Below the pieces are notes generated by a model. It was not told the origin of the DNA. It did not search any database and saw nothing but the letters and a program-made list of their open reading frames with translations. A program made the position numbers and the translations under genes. From DASSKA01 sp963839365 (GTDB lineage Bacteria; Actinomycetota; Actinomycetes; Propionibacteriales; Nocardioidaceae), in the NCBI GenBank assembly GCA_963839365.1, contig CAWIUT010000003.1, forward strand, positions 62,001 to 126,000: 64,000 nucleotides of DNA. Reading direction: 5' to 3'. This document shows, in pieces, positions 34,326-42,445 of the stretch. How positions within the stretch are numbered: the stretch's first letter is position 1; every line of letters starts with the position of its first letter.

Positions 34326-35095
34326 CAGGACGCCCCCGGGTGCGACCGGGCCAGGTGCTGCATCTCGGCCAGCAGGTAGCCCATCTGCTCGGTGTGGATG
34401 CCCCGTCGGCCACCGCCGGTCGCGGGCGCGACCTCGGGCCGGGTCAAGGTGGCCTCGGCGAGCACCTCGTCGACCCGCCGCTGCCAGGGCTCGCGGAGCC
34501 TCGCGGGGTCGACGGCCACCCCGTCGTCGACCAGCTGCGGTGCGACGTACGAGCCGTCGAACAGCTCGGTGGCGTAGGGCCACTCGGCGTCCAGCCCGGC
34601 CTGGATTCGCCGGTGCGAGTCCTCGGTGCCGTCGCCGAGCCGCAGCACCCACATGGTGGCGTGGTCGCGGTGGTAGTCGACCTCCTTGACCGCCTTCGCG
34701 GCGACCGCGGACAGCGTCTCGTCGGTGCTCGAGACCAGCCGGGAGTACAGCGCGTGCTGGTAGGTCGACCAGATCAGCATCCTGGCCATCGTCACGCCGA
34801 AGTCGCTGCCGGTGTCGTCGGGCAGCGCCCAGGTCCGCTCGACCAGGTGCACGTTCAGGAAGTCCCGCTCGTCGCGGAGGTAGGCCAGGTCGTCCTCGCT
34901 GCGCGGCGGGTCCGTCAGCGAGCCGGCGTAGCCGAGCAGCGAACGGGCCTGGCCGAGCTGGTCCAGCGCGACGTTCGCGAGGGCGACGTCCTCCTCCAGC
35001 TGCGGGGCGGCCGCGATCCACTCACCCAGCCGTTGCGCCATCACCAGCGCGTCGTCACCGAGCGCGAGCACGTACCGCGCCAGTGGGGTGCTCAC
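34322..35095 (-). CDS. paaC: Phenylacetyl-CoA epoxidase structural subunit
   Basis: A 257-residue helical subunit of the PaaAC core, related to PaaA but without a working di-iron site. It begins VSTPLARYVLALGDDALVMA, with conserved segments LANVALDQLGQARSLLGYAG, ERTWALPDDTGSDFGVTMAR and KEVDYHRDHATMWVLRLGDG. The GTG start at 35095 overlaps the paaB stop (GTGA). The open frame runs further upstream to 35356, but this duplicates paaB DNA in another frame. Confidence 0.94.
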   Translation of the reverse strand: MSTPLARYVLALGDDALVMAQRLGEWIAAAPQLEEDVALANVALDQLGQARSLLGYAGSLTDPPRSEDDLAYLRDERDFLNVHLVERTWALPDDTGSDFGVTMARMLIWSTYQHALYSRLVSSTDETLSAVAAKAVKEVDYHRDHATMWVLRLGDGTEDSHRRIQAGLDAEWPYATELFDGSYVAPQLVDDGVAVDPARLREPWQRRVDEVLAEATLTRPEVAPATGGGRRGIHTEQMGYLLAEMQHLARSHPGASW

Positions 35096-35400
35096 AGGTG
35101 CTCCACGCCTTCGGGGACGTCGTAGAAGGTGGGGTGCCGGTAGATCTTGTCGCCGGCCGGGTCGAAGAAGGAGTCCTTCTCGTCCGGGCTGGACGCGGTG
35201 ATCTCGCTGGCCGGCACCACCCACAGCGAGACGCCCTCCTGCCGGCGGGTGTAGAGGTCGCGGGCGTTGCGCAGCGCCATCTCGGCGTCCGGGGCGTGCA
35301 GCGACCCGGCGTGCACGTGCGACAGTCCGCGGCGGGCGCGCACGAACACCTCCCACAGCGGCCAGTCCCGTCGGCCGGCGCCCGAGCCTGTCGACGTCAC
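35092..35400 (-). CDS. paaB: Phenylacetyl-CoA epoxidase subunit PaaB
   Basis: A 102-residue small subunit that bridges PaaAC to the reductase. It contains WPLWEVFVRARRGLSHVHAG followed by SLHAPDAEMALRNARDLYTR, the conserved PaaB core, and KDSFFDPAGDKIYRHPTFYD. The start is GTG 35400, one base after the paaA stop, so expression depends on coupled translation. Confidence 0.94.
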   Translation of the reverse strand: MTSTGSGAGRRDWPLWEVFVRARRGLSHVHAGSLHAPDAEMALRNARDLYTRRQEGVSLWVVPASEITASSPDEKDSFFDPAGDKIYRHPTFYDVPEGVEHL

Positions 35401-35401
35401 C

Positions 35402-36331
35402 TCACGCCACCTCCGTCGTACGACGGGCCCGCTTCGCGGCGTACGCGTCCGCGGCCTCCCGGACCCACGCACCGTCCTCGTGCGCCTTGCGTCGGTGGCC
35501 GACCCGCTGCCGGTTGCACGGGCCGTTGCCCTTGATGACCTCGAACAGCTCGGTGAAGTCGATCTCGCCGAAGTCGTAGGAGCCCCGCTCGGCGTTCCAG
35601 CGCAGGTCCGGGTCCGGCAGGCTCAGCCCGAGCGCCTCGGCCTGCGGCACGGTCATGTCCACGAACCGCTGGCGCAGCTCGTCGTTGGAGAACCGCTTGA
35701 TCCCCCAGCGCATCGACTGCTCGGAGTTCGGCGAGTCGGCGTCGGGCGGGCCGAACATCATCAGGCTGGGCGACCACCAGCGGTCCACCGCGTCCTGGGC
35801 CATGGCGTGCTGGGCCGGCGTGCCGTGCGAGAGCGTGTGCAGGATCTCGAAGCCCTGCCGCTGGTGGAAGGACTCCTCCTTGCAGATCCGCACCATGGCC
35901 CGGGCGTACGGGCCGTAGGAGCAGCGGCACAGCGGCACCTGGTTGACGATCGCGGCGCCGTCGACCAGCCAGCCGATGGCCCCCATGTCGGCCCAGGTCA
36001 GCGTCGGGTAGTTGAAGATCGAGGAGTACTTCTGCCTGCCCGCGTGCAGCATGTCGAGCAGGTCGGCGCGGTCTGCCCCCAGTGTCTCGGCGGCGGAGTA
36101 GAGGTAGAGCCCGTGTCCGGCCTCGTCCTGGACCTTGGCCATCAAGATCGCCTTGCGGCGCAGGCTGGGCGCCCGGGTGACCCAGTTGCCCTCCGGCTGC
36201 ATGCCGATGATCTCGGAGTGCGCGTGCTGGGCGATCTGCCGGATGAGCGTCTTGCGGTAGCCGTCCGGCAGCGCGTCGCGCGGCTCGATCCGCCCGCCTG
36301 CGTCGATCACCGCCCAGAAGTCCTCGTCCAT
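35402..36331 (-). CDS. paaA: Phenylacetyl-CoA epoxidase catalytic subunit
   Basis: A 309-residue di-iron monooxygenase that epoxidises phenylacetyl-CoA in aerobic phenylacetate degradation. Iron-ligand regions are visible as KVQDEAGHGLYLYSAAETLG (E-x-x-H) and RICKEESFHQRQGFEILHTL. The C-terminal part ends with FELFEVIK-like residues (DFTELFEVIKGNGPCNRQRV) typical of the family. First gene of paaABCDE. The ligase paaK and the downstream isomerase and thiolase genes are not in this window. Confidence 0.95.
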   Translation of the reverse strand: MDEDFWAVIDAGGRIEPRDALPDGYRKTLIRQIAQHAHSEIIGMQPEGNWVTRAPSLRRKAILMAKVQDEAGHGLYLYSAAETLGADRADLLDMLHAGRQKYSSIFNYPTLTWADMGAIGWLVDGAAIVNQVPLCRCSYGPYARAMVRICKEESFHQRQGFEILHTLSHGTPAQHAMAQDAVDRWWSPSLMMFGPPDADSPNSEQSMRWGIKRFSNDELRQRFVDMTVPQAEALGLSLPDPDLRWNAERGSYDFGEIDFTELFEVIKGNGPCNRQRVGHRRKAHEDGAWVREAADAYAAKRARRTTEVA

Positions 36332-36341
36332 GATCCCAGGC

Positions 36342-36393
36342 TAACACCGCTTGTTACACACCATCGCAGCCTGGCCGTTGGGTTGTAACAACC
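36342..36393. promoter_or_regulatory. Two palindromes in the paaA/GNAT divergent region
   Basis: TAACA-CCGCT-TGTTA (36342-36356) and GGTTGT-A-ACAACC (36381-36393) are both perfect dyads and lie between paaA (start 36331) and the divergent GNAT gene (start 36416). They share TTGT/ACAA half-sites. Paa operons are usually controlled by PaaR/TetR- or PaaX-type repressors that bind such palindromes; no regulator gene is visible here. Confidence 0.5.
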
Positions 36394-36415
36394 ACGGCCG
36401 CGCGAGAATGGCCGC

Positions 36416-37054
36416 ATGAGCGAGCAGCACCCTCTTCCGCCACCGGACACCCCACCGGACACCCCACTGGACCCACCACCGGGCGACCGACCTACCGCCG
36501 ACGTCTCGGTGCGCGTCGGCTGGTCGGAGGACGCGGCCGGCATCGCGGCCGTGCAGGTCCGCGCCTGGCGGGCGCAGTACGACGGGGTGCTGCCCGCCGA
36601 GCTGCTCGACCGGCTCGACACCGACGAGCTCGCCGGCGTCTGGCAGGCCTCGCTGGCCGCCCCGAAGGACGCCCGCAACCGGGTGCTGGTGGCGCTGGAG
36701 CGCAACACCGTCCGTGGCTACGCCCTGACCGCTCCCGCCTCGGACCCCGACACCGACCCGGTCGCCGACGGCGAGATCAGCGAGCTCACCGTCGACCCTG
36801 GGCAGACCCGGCACGGGCACGGCTCCCGGCTGGTGCACGCCGCGGTGGACACCCTGCGCGCGGACAAGTTCGCGCGGGCGGTGACCTGGCTGAACAGCAC
36901 CGACGACGCCCGCCGCACGTTCCTCGCCGAGGCCGGCTGGGCGCCGGACGGCGCACACCGGGAGCTCGACCTGCACGGCGACGGCTCGGTCCGGGTCAAG
37001 CAGATCCGGCTGCACACCGACCTCACCGAGGAAGAGGCCCCGCACCGGGTTTGA
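36416..37054 (+). CDS. GNAT-family N-acetyltransferase
   Basis: A 212-residue protein. A Pro-rich N-terminal stretch of about 25 residues precedes a GNAT fold: VRVGWSEDAAGIAAVQVRAW is strand 1 and helix 1, and EISELTVDPGQTRHGHGSRL near residue 122 is motif A with the acetyl-CoA pyrophosphate loop (Q-T-R-H-G-H-G-S variant of Q/R-x-x-G-x-G/A). ARAVTWLNSTDDARRTFLAE near 161 is motif B. The substrate is unknown. It is divergent from paaA and shares the palindrome-rich region, but a link to phenylacetate catabolism is not shown. Confidence 0.85.
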   Translation: MSEQHPLPPPDTPPDTPLDPPPGDRPTADVSVRVGWSEDAAGIAAVQVRAWRAQYDGVLPAELLDRLDTDELAGVWQASLAAPKDARNRVLVALERNTVRGYALTAPASDPDTDPVADGEISELTVDPGQTRHGHGSRLVHAAVDTLRADKFARAVTWLNSTDDARRTFLAEAGWAPDGAHRELDLHGDGSVRVKQIRLHTDLTEEEAPHRV

Positions 37055-37108
37055 ATTGGTCTGGACCGGGGCAACCTCTGCCGGGCATCGCTCGTCCTTA
37101 AGGGGGAG

Positions 37109-37129
37109 GGCCCGGCACGGGACCGGGCC
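37109..37129. terminator. Hairpin downstream of GNAT gene
   Basis: GGCCCGG (37109-37115) pairs exactly with CCGGGCC (37123-37129) around a 7-base loop, 55 bases after the GNAT stop and 29 bases before the next start. It may terminate the GNAT transcript or belong to the leader of the small membrane-protein gene. No U-tract follows. Confidence 0.35.
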
Positions 37130-37157
37130 ACCAGCGGGCGATCAGTGAGGAGTCGAA

Positions 37158-37394
37158 GTGTTGGGTCCACTACCCACGATCTACCGGGTCGTTGTCGTCG
37201 CCTGTGCGCTCGTCACCTGTGTGGGAGTCGGTGCCTGGGTCGCCGCCAAGCTGCCGGGCCCGATGCTCGCCGGCGGCGGCGCCGGGGTCGGTGCGGCGTT
37301 CGGCGCCCTCCTCGCCCTGCTGCTCGTGCACGACTTCGGAAGCACCCACCCGGGGACCCCGGTCCGGGTGCGGTCCCGGCACCGCCGGTACTGA
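37158..37394 (+). CDS. Small two-helix membrane protein
   Basis: A 78-residue protein with two hydrophobic helices (about residues 8-31 and 38-58) and a basic C-terminus (RVRSRHRRY). It starts at GTG 37158 with GTGAGGAG upstream. No function can be assigned. The complement of this gene is occupied by the last quarter of a leftward open frame (37170-37829), so the two cannot both be ordinary non-overlapping genes. The hydrophobic pattern and good Shine-Dalgarno favour this one as real. Confidence 0.6.
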   Translation: MLGPLPTIYRVVVVACALVTCVGVGAWVAAKLPGPMLAGGGAGVGAAFGALLALLLVHDFGSTHPGTPVRVRSRHRRY

Positions 37395-37829
37395 CCCGTA
37401 GAACAGCGTCACCGCGTGGCGCACCGCGGCCCGCGCACGGGCCCGGTCGCCGGCCGCGTCGTAGGCCAGGCCGAGCCGGTACCAGACCCGCCAGTTGTCC
37501 GGGTCGGCCCCCGCCTCGACCCGCATCTGCTCGAACAGCCGCTGCGCGGCGGTGCGGTCGACGCGGCCGGAGGGGCGCCGGGGCAGGTCGTCCACGGGCA
37601 GCCCGCCCTCCTGCTCCAGCACCGCGGCCAGCCGCGCGGAGCGGCGGCCGAAGTCGATCTCCCGCCACACCAGGTACAGCCCGACCAGCGGCAGGATGAC
37701 CAGCGCAACCCCCAGCAGCACGCCCACCACGGTTCCGCTGCCGAACAGCTCCACGCCCTTCCAGCCGATCATCGCGGCGTAGAAGGCCAGCACCACCACC
37801 AGCACGGTGACGGTCAGCTTGGCGCGCAT
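37170..37829 (-). CDS. Membrane protein with TPR-like segment; 3' end abnormally long
   Basis: About 219 residues starting MRAKLTVTVLVVVLAFYAAM. It has two transmembrane helices (about residues 5-25 and 33-55), a linker, then a short TPR-like helix pair: NWRVWYRLGLAYDAAGDRAR and ARAAVRHAVTLFYG near residues 120-145. Beyond that, the sequence (PGPHPDRGPRVGASEVVHEQ and so on) is low-complexity, reads antisense to the small membrane protein and has no domain character. The true end is probably near 37400, so the stop may have been lost or a frameshift may be present. Its ATG overlaps the ancestral dapB stop (TGATG at 37827-37831). Confidence 0.6.
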   Translation of the reverse strand: MRAKLTVTVLVVVLAFYAAMIGWKGVELFGSGTVVGVLLGVALVILPLVGLYLVWREIDFGRRSARLAAVLEQEGGLPVDDLPRRPSGRVDRTAAQRLFEQMRVEAGADPDNWRVWYRLGLAYDAAGDRARARAAVRHAVTLFYGSVPAVPGPHPDRGPRVGASEVVHEQQGEEGAERRTDPGAAAGEHRARQLGGDPGTDSHTGDERTGDDNDPVDRG

Positions 37830-38573
37830 CAGTCCAGGTCCATCAGCTCTTCGAGGCCGACGGTCAGACCCGGCATCCCCGCGATCCGGCGCAGCCCGAG
37901 CAGCACGCCGGGCATGAACGAGAACCCTGTCCAAGGAGTCGTGACGGATGGTCAGGGTCTCCCCCGGGCCGCCGAGCAGCACCTCCTGGTGGGCGACCAT
38001 GCCGCGGATACGCAGCCCGTGCACCCGCACCCCGGCGACGTCAGCGCCGCGGGCCCCCTCCAGCGCGGTCGAGGTGGCGTCCGGCATCGGACCGGAGCCC
38101 GCCCGGCGGCGGGCCTCCGAGACCAGCTCCGCGGTATGGCGAGCAGTGCCGGACGGCGCATCGGCCTTGTCCGGGTGGTGCATCTCCACGATCTCCACCG
38201 ACTCGTAGAAGCGGGCGGCCTGCACGGCGAAGCGCATCATCAGCACCGCGCCGATGGCGAAGTTGGGGGCGACCAGCACGCCGGTCTCCGGCGACCGCTC
38301 GAGCCAGCTGCGCACCTGCGCCAGGCGCGCCTCGTCGAAGCCGGTGGTGCCCACGACGGCGTGGATGCCCCGGCCGATGCAGTAGGCGAGGTTGTCCATC
38401 ACCACGTCGGGGCGGGTGAAGTCCACGACCGCCTCCGCCCCGGTGTCGACCAGCCGGTCGATCGGGTCCTCCGAGCCGATCCTCGCGACGAGGTCCAGGT
38501 CATCGGCCTCGTCGACGGCCCGGCAGACCTCCGACCCGACGCGCCCCCCGGCGCCCAGCACGGCCACCCTCAT
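37829..38573 (-). pseudogene. dapB: 4-hydroxy-tetrahydrodipicolinate reductase, apparent single-base frameshift near 3' end
   Basis: The DapB reading frame opens with MRVAVLGAGGRVGSEVCRAV (NAD(P)-binding G-x-GGR-x-G) and contains the active-site motif VEMHHPDKADAPSGTA, then GETLTIRHDSLDRV. After that the frame breaks. One extra base (an A in the run near 37923-37924 on the given strand) moves translation to a nonsense frame that continues into the next gene. In the other frame the expected C-terminus follows exactly (SFMPGVLLGLRRIAG, then VGLEELMDLD) and ends with TGA overlapping the next ATG. DapB reduces the DapA product and should be essential for DAP and peptidoglycan. This may be a sequencing error or a recent mutation. 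It overlaps the M16 gene by four bases at its start. Confidence 0.85.
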
Positions 38574-39937
38574 CGGGCACCCCCCTGGGCACGGGGGTGC
38601 GGCAGCGCGTCGTCGAACGGCCCGACGGCGGCCAGCGTCTCCGGCTGGCTGAACAGGTCCTTGGCGAGCACGTGCACATCATCGCGGGTGACCCCGTCGA
38701 TGCGGGCGATCACCTCGTCGATGCCCAGCAGCTCGTCGTACAGCAGCTCCGCCTTGGCCAGCCGGGTCATCCGGGAGCCGGAGTCCTCCAGCCCGAGCAC
38801 CAGGCCGCTGCGGAGCTGGCCCTTGCCACGCTCGAGCTCGTCGGCGTCGATGCCGTCCTCGGCGACCTTGCGCAGCTCCTCGCGGACCACCGAGAGCACC
38901 TCCTCGGTGCGGTTCGGCAGGCAGCCGACCGCGACGCCGACCATCCCGGAGTCGGCGTAGTGGGCGGCGAAGGAGTACACCGAGTACGCCAGGCCCCGGT
39001 GCTCGCGGACCTCCTGGAACAGCCGGGAGGACGTGCTGCCGCCGAGCGCGGCGTTGAGCACCCCGAGCGTGAACCGGCGGTCGTCGGTGCGGATCAGCCC
39101 GTTGACGCCGAGCACGAGGTTGACCTGCTCGAACGGGCGTACCGCCGCGATCTCCCCCTCAGCGGTACGGCGCCCACGCTCCCCGCGGCGGACCGGCGCG
39201 GGACGGGCCGACGAGGCCAGGAAGCTCCCGCGGGAGAACGCCTTGCGCACCTGGCGCACGACGGCGGCGTGGTCCACGTTGCCGGCCACCGCCACCACGA
39301 TGTTCTCCGGGCGGTAGCGACTCCGGTAGTAGCGAGCGATCTGGGCGCGGGTCAGCGACCGGACCGACTCCGCGGCGCCGGCCACCGGCCGGCCCAGGGG
39401 CGAGGCCCCCCAAGCCTTCTCGGCGAACAGGTTGTGCACCACGTCGTCGGGGTCGTCGTCGTGCATGGCGATCTCGTCGAGGATCACCTCGCGCTCGGCC
39501 TCCACGTCGGCGGAGGCGAGCAGCGAGGAGGTCACCATGTCGCCGAGCACGTCGACGGCCAACGGCAGGTCCTGGTCGAGCACCCGGGCGTGGTAGCAGG
39601 TGTACTCCTTGGCGGTGAACGCGTTGAGCTCACCACCGACACCGTCGAAGGCCACCGAGATGTCCATCGCGGTGCGGCTCGGGGTGCCCTTGAACAGCAG
39701 GTGCTCCAGGAAGTGCGAGGCCCCCGACAGCGTCGCGGACTCGTCGCGGGAGCCGACGCCCACCCACACCCCGATGGAGGCGGAACGGACGCCGGCCATC
39801 GCCTCGGTGACGACCCGCAGCCCCCCGGGGAGCACGGTGCGACGGGCCCGGGATACCACCGAGCCGCTGTCGTCCTTCTCCTCCAGCAGGGTGCGGGTCG
39901 TCCCGGGCTTCTGCGAGGCAGCAGACACCTTGGTCAC
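38570..39937 (-). CDS. M16-family zinc peptidase (processing-peptidase-like)
   Basis: About 455 residues. The inverted zinc motif HxxEH is HFLEH in SGASHFLEHLLFKGTPSRT near residue 74; the third ligand Glu lies in REVILDEIAMHDDDPDDV about 75 residues later. The C-terminal M16 domain has GGSTSSRLFQEVREHRGLAY with its substrate-binding Arg/Tyr. It is cytoplasmic, with no signal peptide. The GTG start at 39937 lies ten bases after the pnp stop; an in-frame upstream extension overlaps pnp. The pnp-M16-dapB order is conserved in actinobacteria. The substrate is unknown. Confidence 0.9.
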   Translation of the reverse strand: MTKVSAASQKPGTTRTLLEEKDDSGSVVSRARRTVLPGGLRVVTEAMAGVRSASIGVWVGVGSRDESATLSGASHFLEHLLFKGTPSRTAMDISVAFDGVGGELNAFTAKEYTCYHARVLDQDLPLAVDVLGDMVTSSLLASADVEAEREVILDEIAMHDDDPDDVVHNLFAEKAWGASPLGRPVAGAAESVRSLTRAQIARYYRSRYRPENIVVAVAGNVDHAAVVRQVRKAFSRGSFLASSARPAPVRRGERGRRTAEGEIAAVRPFEQVNLVLGVNGLIRTDDRRFTLGVLNAALGGSTSSRLFQEVREHRGLAYSVYSFAAHYADSGMVGVAVGCLPNRTEEVLSVVREELRKVAEDGIDADELERGKGQLRSGLVLGLEDSGSRMTRLAKAELLYDELLGIDEVIARIDGVTRDDVHVLAKDLFSQPETLAAVGPFDDALPHPRAQGGAR

Positions 39938-39947
39938 AGGTTCACAC

Positions 39948-42173
39948 TCACTGCGCGGGCGCGGCCTCCTGCGCCGTCTCACCCGAGCCGGACTCCTCGA
40001 CGACGGGGATCAGCGAGAGCTTGCCGCGGTCGTCGATCTCGGCGATCTCGACCTGGATCTTCTGGCCGACCGAGACCACGTCCTCGACCGCCTCGACCCG
40101 CTTGCCGCCGGCCAGCGCCCGCAGCTTGCTGATGTGCAGCAGGCCGTCCTTGCCGGGCAGCAGCGAGACGAACGCGCCGAAGTTGGTGGTCTTCACCACG
40201 GTGCCGAGGTAGCGCTCGCCGACCTCCGGCATCGTCGGGTTGGCGATGCCGTTGATGATCGACCGGGCGGCCTCGGCGGCCTCGCCGTTGGTGGCGCCGA
40301 CGTAGATCGTGCCGTCGTCCTCGATGGTGATCTGCGCGCCGGTGTCGTCCTGGATCTGGTTGATGACCTTGCCCTTGGGGCCGATCACCTCACCGATCTT
40401 GTCGACCGGGACGGTCATGGTGATGATCCGCGGGGCGTGCAGCGACATCTCACCCGGCGCCTCGATGGCCTCGGCCATCACGTCCAGGATGGCCAGCCGG
40501 GCGTCCTTGGCCTGGGTCAGCGCCTGGGCGAGCACCTCGGCCGGGATCCCGTCGAGCTTGGTGTCGAGCTGGAGCGCGGTCACGAAGTCCCGGGTGCCGG
40601 CCACCTTGAAGTCCATGTCGCCGAACGCGTCCTCGGCACCGAGGATGTCGGTGAGTGCGACGTACTTCTGCTCCCCGTCGATGTCACCGGAGATCAGCCC
40701 CATCGCGATGCCGGCGACCGGCGCGCGCAGCGGCACACCGGCGTGCAGCAGGGACATCGTGGAGGCGCACACCGACCCCATCGAGGTCGAGCCGTTGGAG
40801 CCCACCGCCTCCGACACCTGCCGGATCGCGTACGGGAACTCCTCGCGGGTCGGCAGCACCGGCACCAGCGCCCGGCCGGCCAGCGCACCGTGCCCGATCT
40901 CGCGGCGCTTCGGGGAGCCGACGCGGCCGGTCTCACCGGTGGAGTACGGCGGGAAGTTGTAGTTGTGCATGTACCGCCGGGTGGACTCCGGGGACAGCGT
41001 GTCCAGCCGCTGCTCCATCGTGAGCATGTTCAGCGTGGTGATGCCGAGGATCTGGGTCTCGCCGCGCTCGAACAGCGCCGAGCCGTGCACCCGCGGCACC
41101 ACGCCGACCTCCGCGGACAGCGACCGGATGTCGGTCAGCCCGCGGCCGTCGATGCGCACCTTGTCGCGCAGCACCCGCTCGCGCACCAGCTTCTTGGTCA
41201 GCGCCCGGAACGCGGCGCCGATCTCCTTCTCGCGGCCCTCGAAGTCCTCCGCGAGCCGGTCCAGCAGCGCGGCCTTGATCTCGTCCAGGCGGGACTCGCG
41301 CTCCAGCTTGGCGCCGATGGTCAGCGCCTGCGCCAGGTCGCCGCCGGCCGCGGCCTCGACCGAGTCGTAGACGTCGTCCTCGTAGTCGAGGAAGATCGGG
41401 AACTCCTGGACCGGCTTGGCGGCCTGCTTGGCCAGCTCGACCTGCGCCTCGCACAGCTGCATGATGAACGGCTTGGCGGCCTCCAGGCCCTTGGCGACGA
41501 CCTCCTCGGTCGGCGCCTGCTTGCCGGCCCGGACCTGCTCCCAGGTGGACTCGGTCGACTCGGCCTCGACCATCATGATCGCCACGTCGCCGGTCTCGGT
41601 GACCCGTCCGGCGACCACCATGTCGAAGACCGCGTCCTCGAGCTGGCTGTGGGTCGGGAAGGCCACCCACTGGTCGTCGATGAGGGCGACCCGGGTGCCG
41701 CCGACCGGGCCGGAGAACGGCAGGCCGGACAGCTGGGTGGACAGCGACGCGGCGTTGATCGCAAGCACGTCGTACGGCGTGTCCGGGTCGAGCGCGAGCA
41801 CGGTGATGACCACCTGCACCTCGTTGCGCAGGCCCTTCTTGAAGGTCGGCCGCAGCGGCCGGTCGATCAGCCGGCAGGTGAGGATCGCGTCCTCACCGGG
41901 CCGGCCCTCGCGACGGAAGAACGAGCCGGGGATCCGGCCGGCGGCGTACATCCGCTCCTCGACGTCGATGGTCAGCGGGAAGAAGTCGAGCTGCTCCTTG
42001 GGGTGCTTGCCGGCCGTGGTGGCCGACAGCAGCATGGAGTCGTCGTCGAGGTAGGCGGTCACCGATCCGGCGGCCTGCCGGGCCAGCAGCCCGGTCTCGA
42101 ACTTGACGTTGCGGGTTCCGAACTTTCCGTTGTCGATGACGGTCTCGACGGCCGTCACGATGGGTCCCTCCAC
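39948..42173 (-). CDS. pnp: Polyribonucleotide nucleotidyltransferase (PNPase)
   Basis: A 741-residue 3'-5' phosphorolytic exoribonuclease. Two RNase-PH domains are visible: the first around LLSATTAGKHPKEQLDFFPL, the second around VHGSALFERGETQILGITTL and GSNGSTSMGSVCASTM. The KH domain contains KIGEVIGPKGKVINQI near residue 600, and the S1 domain contains GTVVKTTNFGAFVSLLPGKD. The start is GTG 42173 (VEGPIVTAVETVID), with GAGAGGGG six to seven bases upstream; the open frame to 42335 is leader sequence. In actinobacteria PNPase also synthesises 3' tails. It follows rpsO after a 272-base gap with a strong hairpin. Confidence 0.95.
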   Translation of the reverse strand: MEGPIVTAVETVIDNGKFGTRNVKFETGLLARQAAGSVTAYLDDDSMLLSATTAGKHPKEQLDFFPLTIDVEERMYAAGRIPGSFFRREGRPGEDAILTCRLIDRPLRPTFKKGLRNEVQVVITVLALDPDTPYDVLAINAASLSTQLSGLPFSGPVGGTRVALIDDQWVAFPTHSQLEDAVFDMVVAGRVTETGDVAIMMVEAESTESTWEQVRAGKQAPTEEVVAKGLEAAKPFIMQLCEAQVELAKQAAKPVQEFPIFLDYEDDVYDSVEAAAGGDLAQALTIGAKLERESRLDEIKAALLDRLAEDFEGREKEIGAAFRALTKKLVRERVLRDKVRIDGRGLTDIRSLSAEVGVVPRVHGSALFERGETQILGITTLNMLTMEQRLDTLSPESTRRYMHNYNFPPYSTGETGRVGSPKRREIGHGALAGRALVPVLPTREEFPYAIRQVSEAVGSNGSTSMGSVCASTMSLLHAGVPLRAPVAGIAMGLISGDIDGEQKYVALTDILGAEDAFGDMDFKVAGTRDFVTALQLDTKLDGIPAEVLAQALTQAKDARLAILDVMAEAIEAPGEMSLHAPRIITMTVPVDKIGEVIGPKGKVINQIQDDTGAQITIEDDGTIYVGATNGEAAEAARSIINGIANPTMPEVGERYLGTVVKTTNFGAFVSLLPGKDGLLHISKLRALAGGKRVEAVEDVVSVGQKIQVEIAEIDDRGKLSLIPVVEESGSGETAQEAAPAQ

Positions 42174-42393
42174 GGGGTACCCCTCTCTGTGTCTCGCGGA
42201 GCGCTCACGCGAGGGCGCCCGGGTCAGTCGCGCAGATCCTGGTGTCTTGTGCGGGTCTGGCGGGGCGGGGCCGGTCTTCGATCGAGGCCTGCGGGGACGT
42301 GGCCCGGGGCGGACCCGGGTGCTCCCGAAAGCCACTACCGAGGACCGGGCCGGACGTCCGCGGTCGCTCCTGGTGTGGTGATTGAGTTGTCTC

Positions 42394-42434
42394 GGTCTCC
42401 GACCCTAGCCGACGGACCGGCCGGGCCGGAGACC
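42394..42434 (-). promoter_or_regulatory. Hairpin in the rpsO-pnp intergenic region
   Basis: GGTCTCCG and CGGAGACC form a perfect 8-bp stem, with a loop of 25 bases that itself contains GGCC-rich pairing. It lies 11 bases after the rpsO stop and about 220 bases before pnp. In well-studied bacteria this region holds an attenuator and the RNase III cleavage site used for PNPase autoregulation; the same role here is an inference from position. Confidence 0.5.
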
Positions 42435-42445
42435 AACCAATGGCC

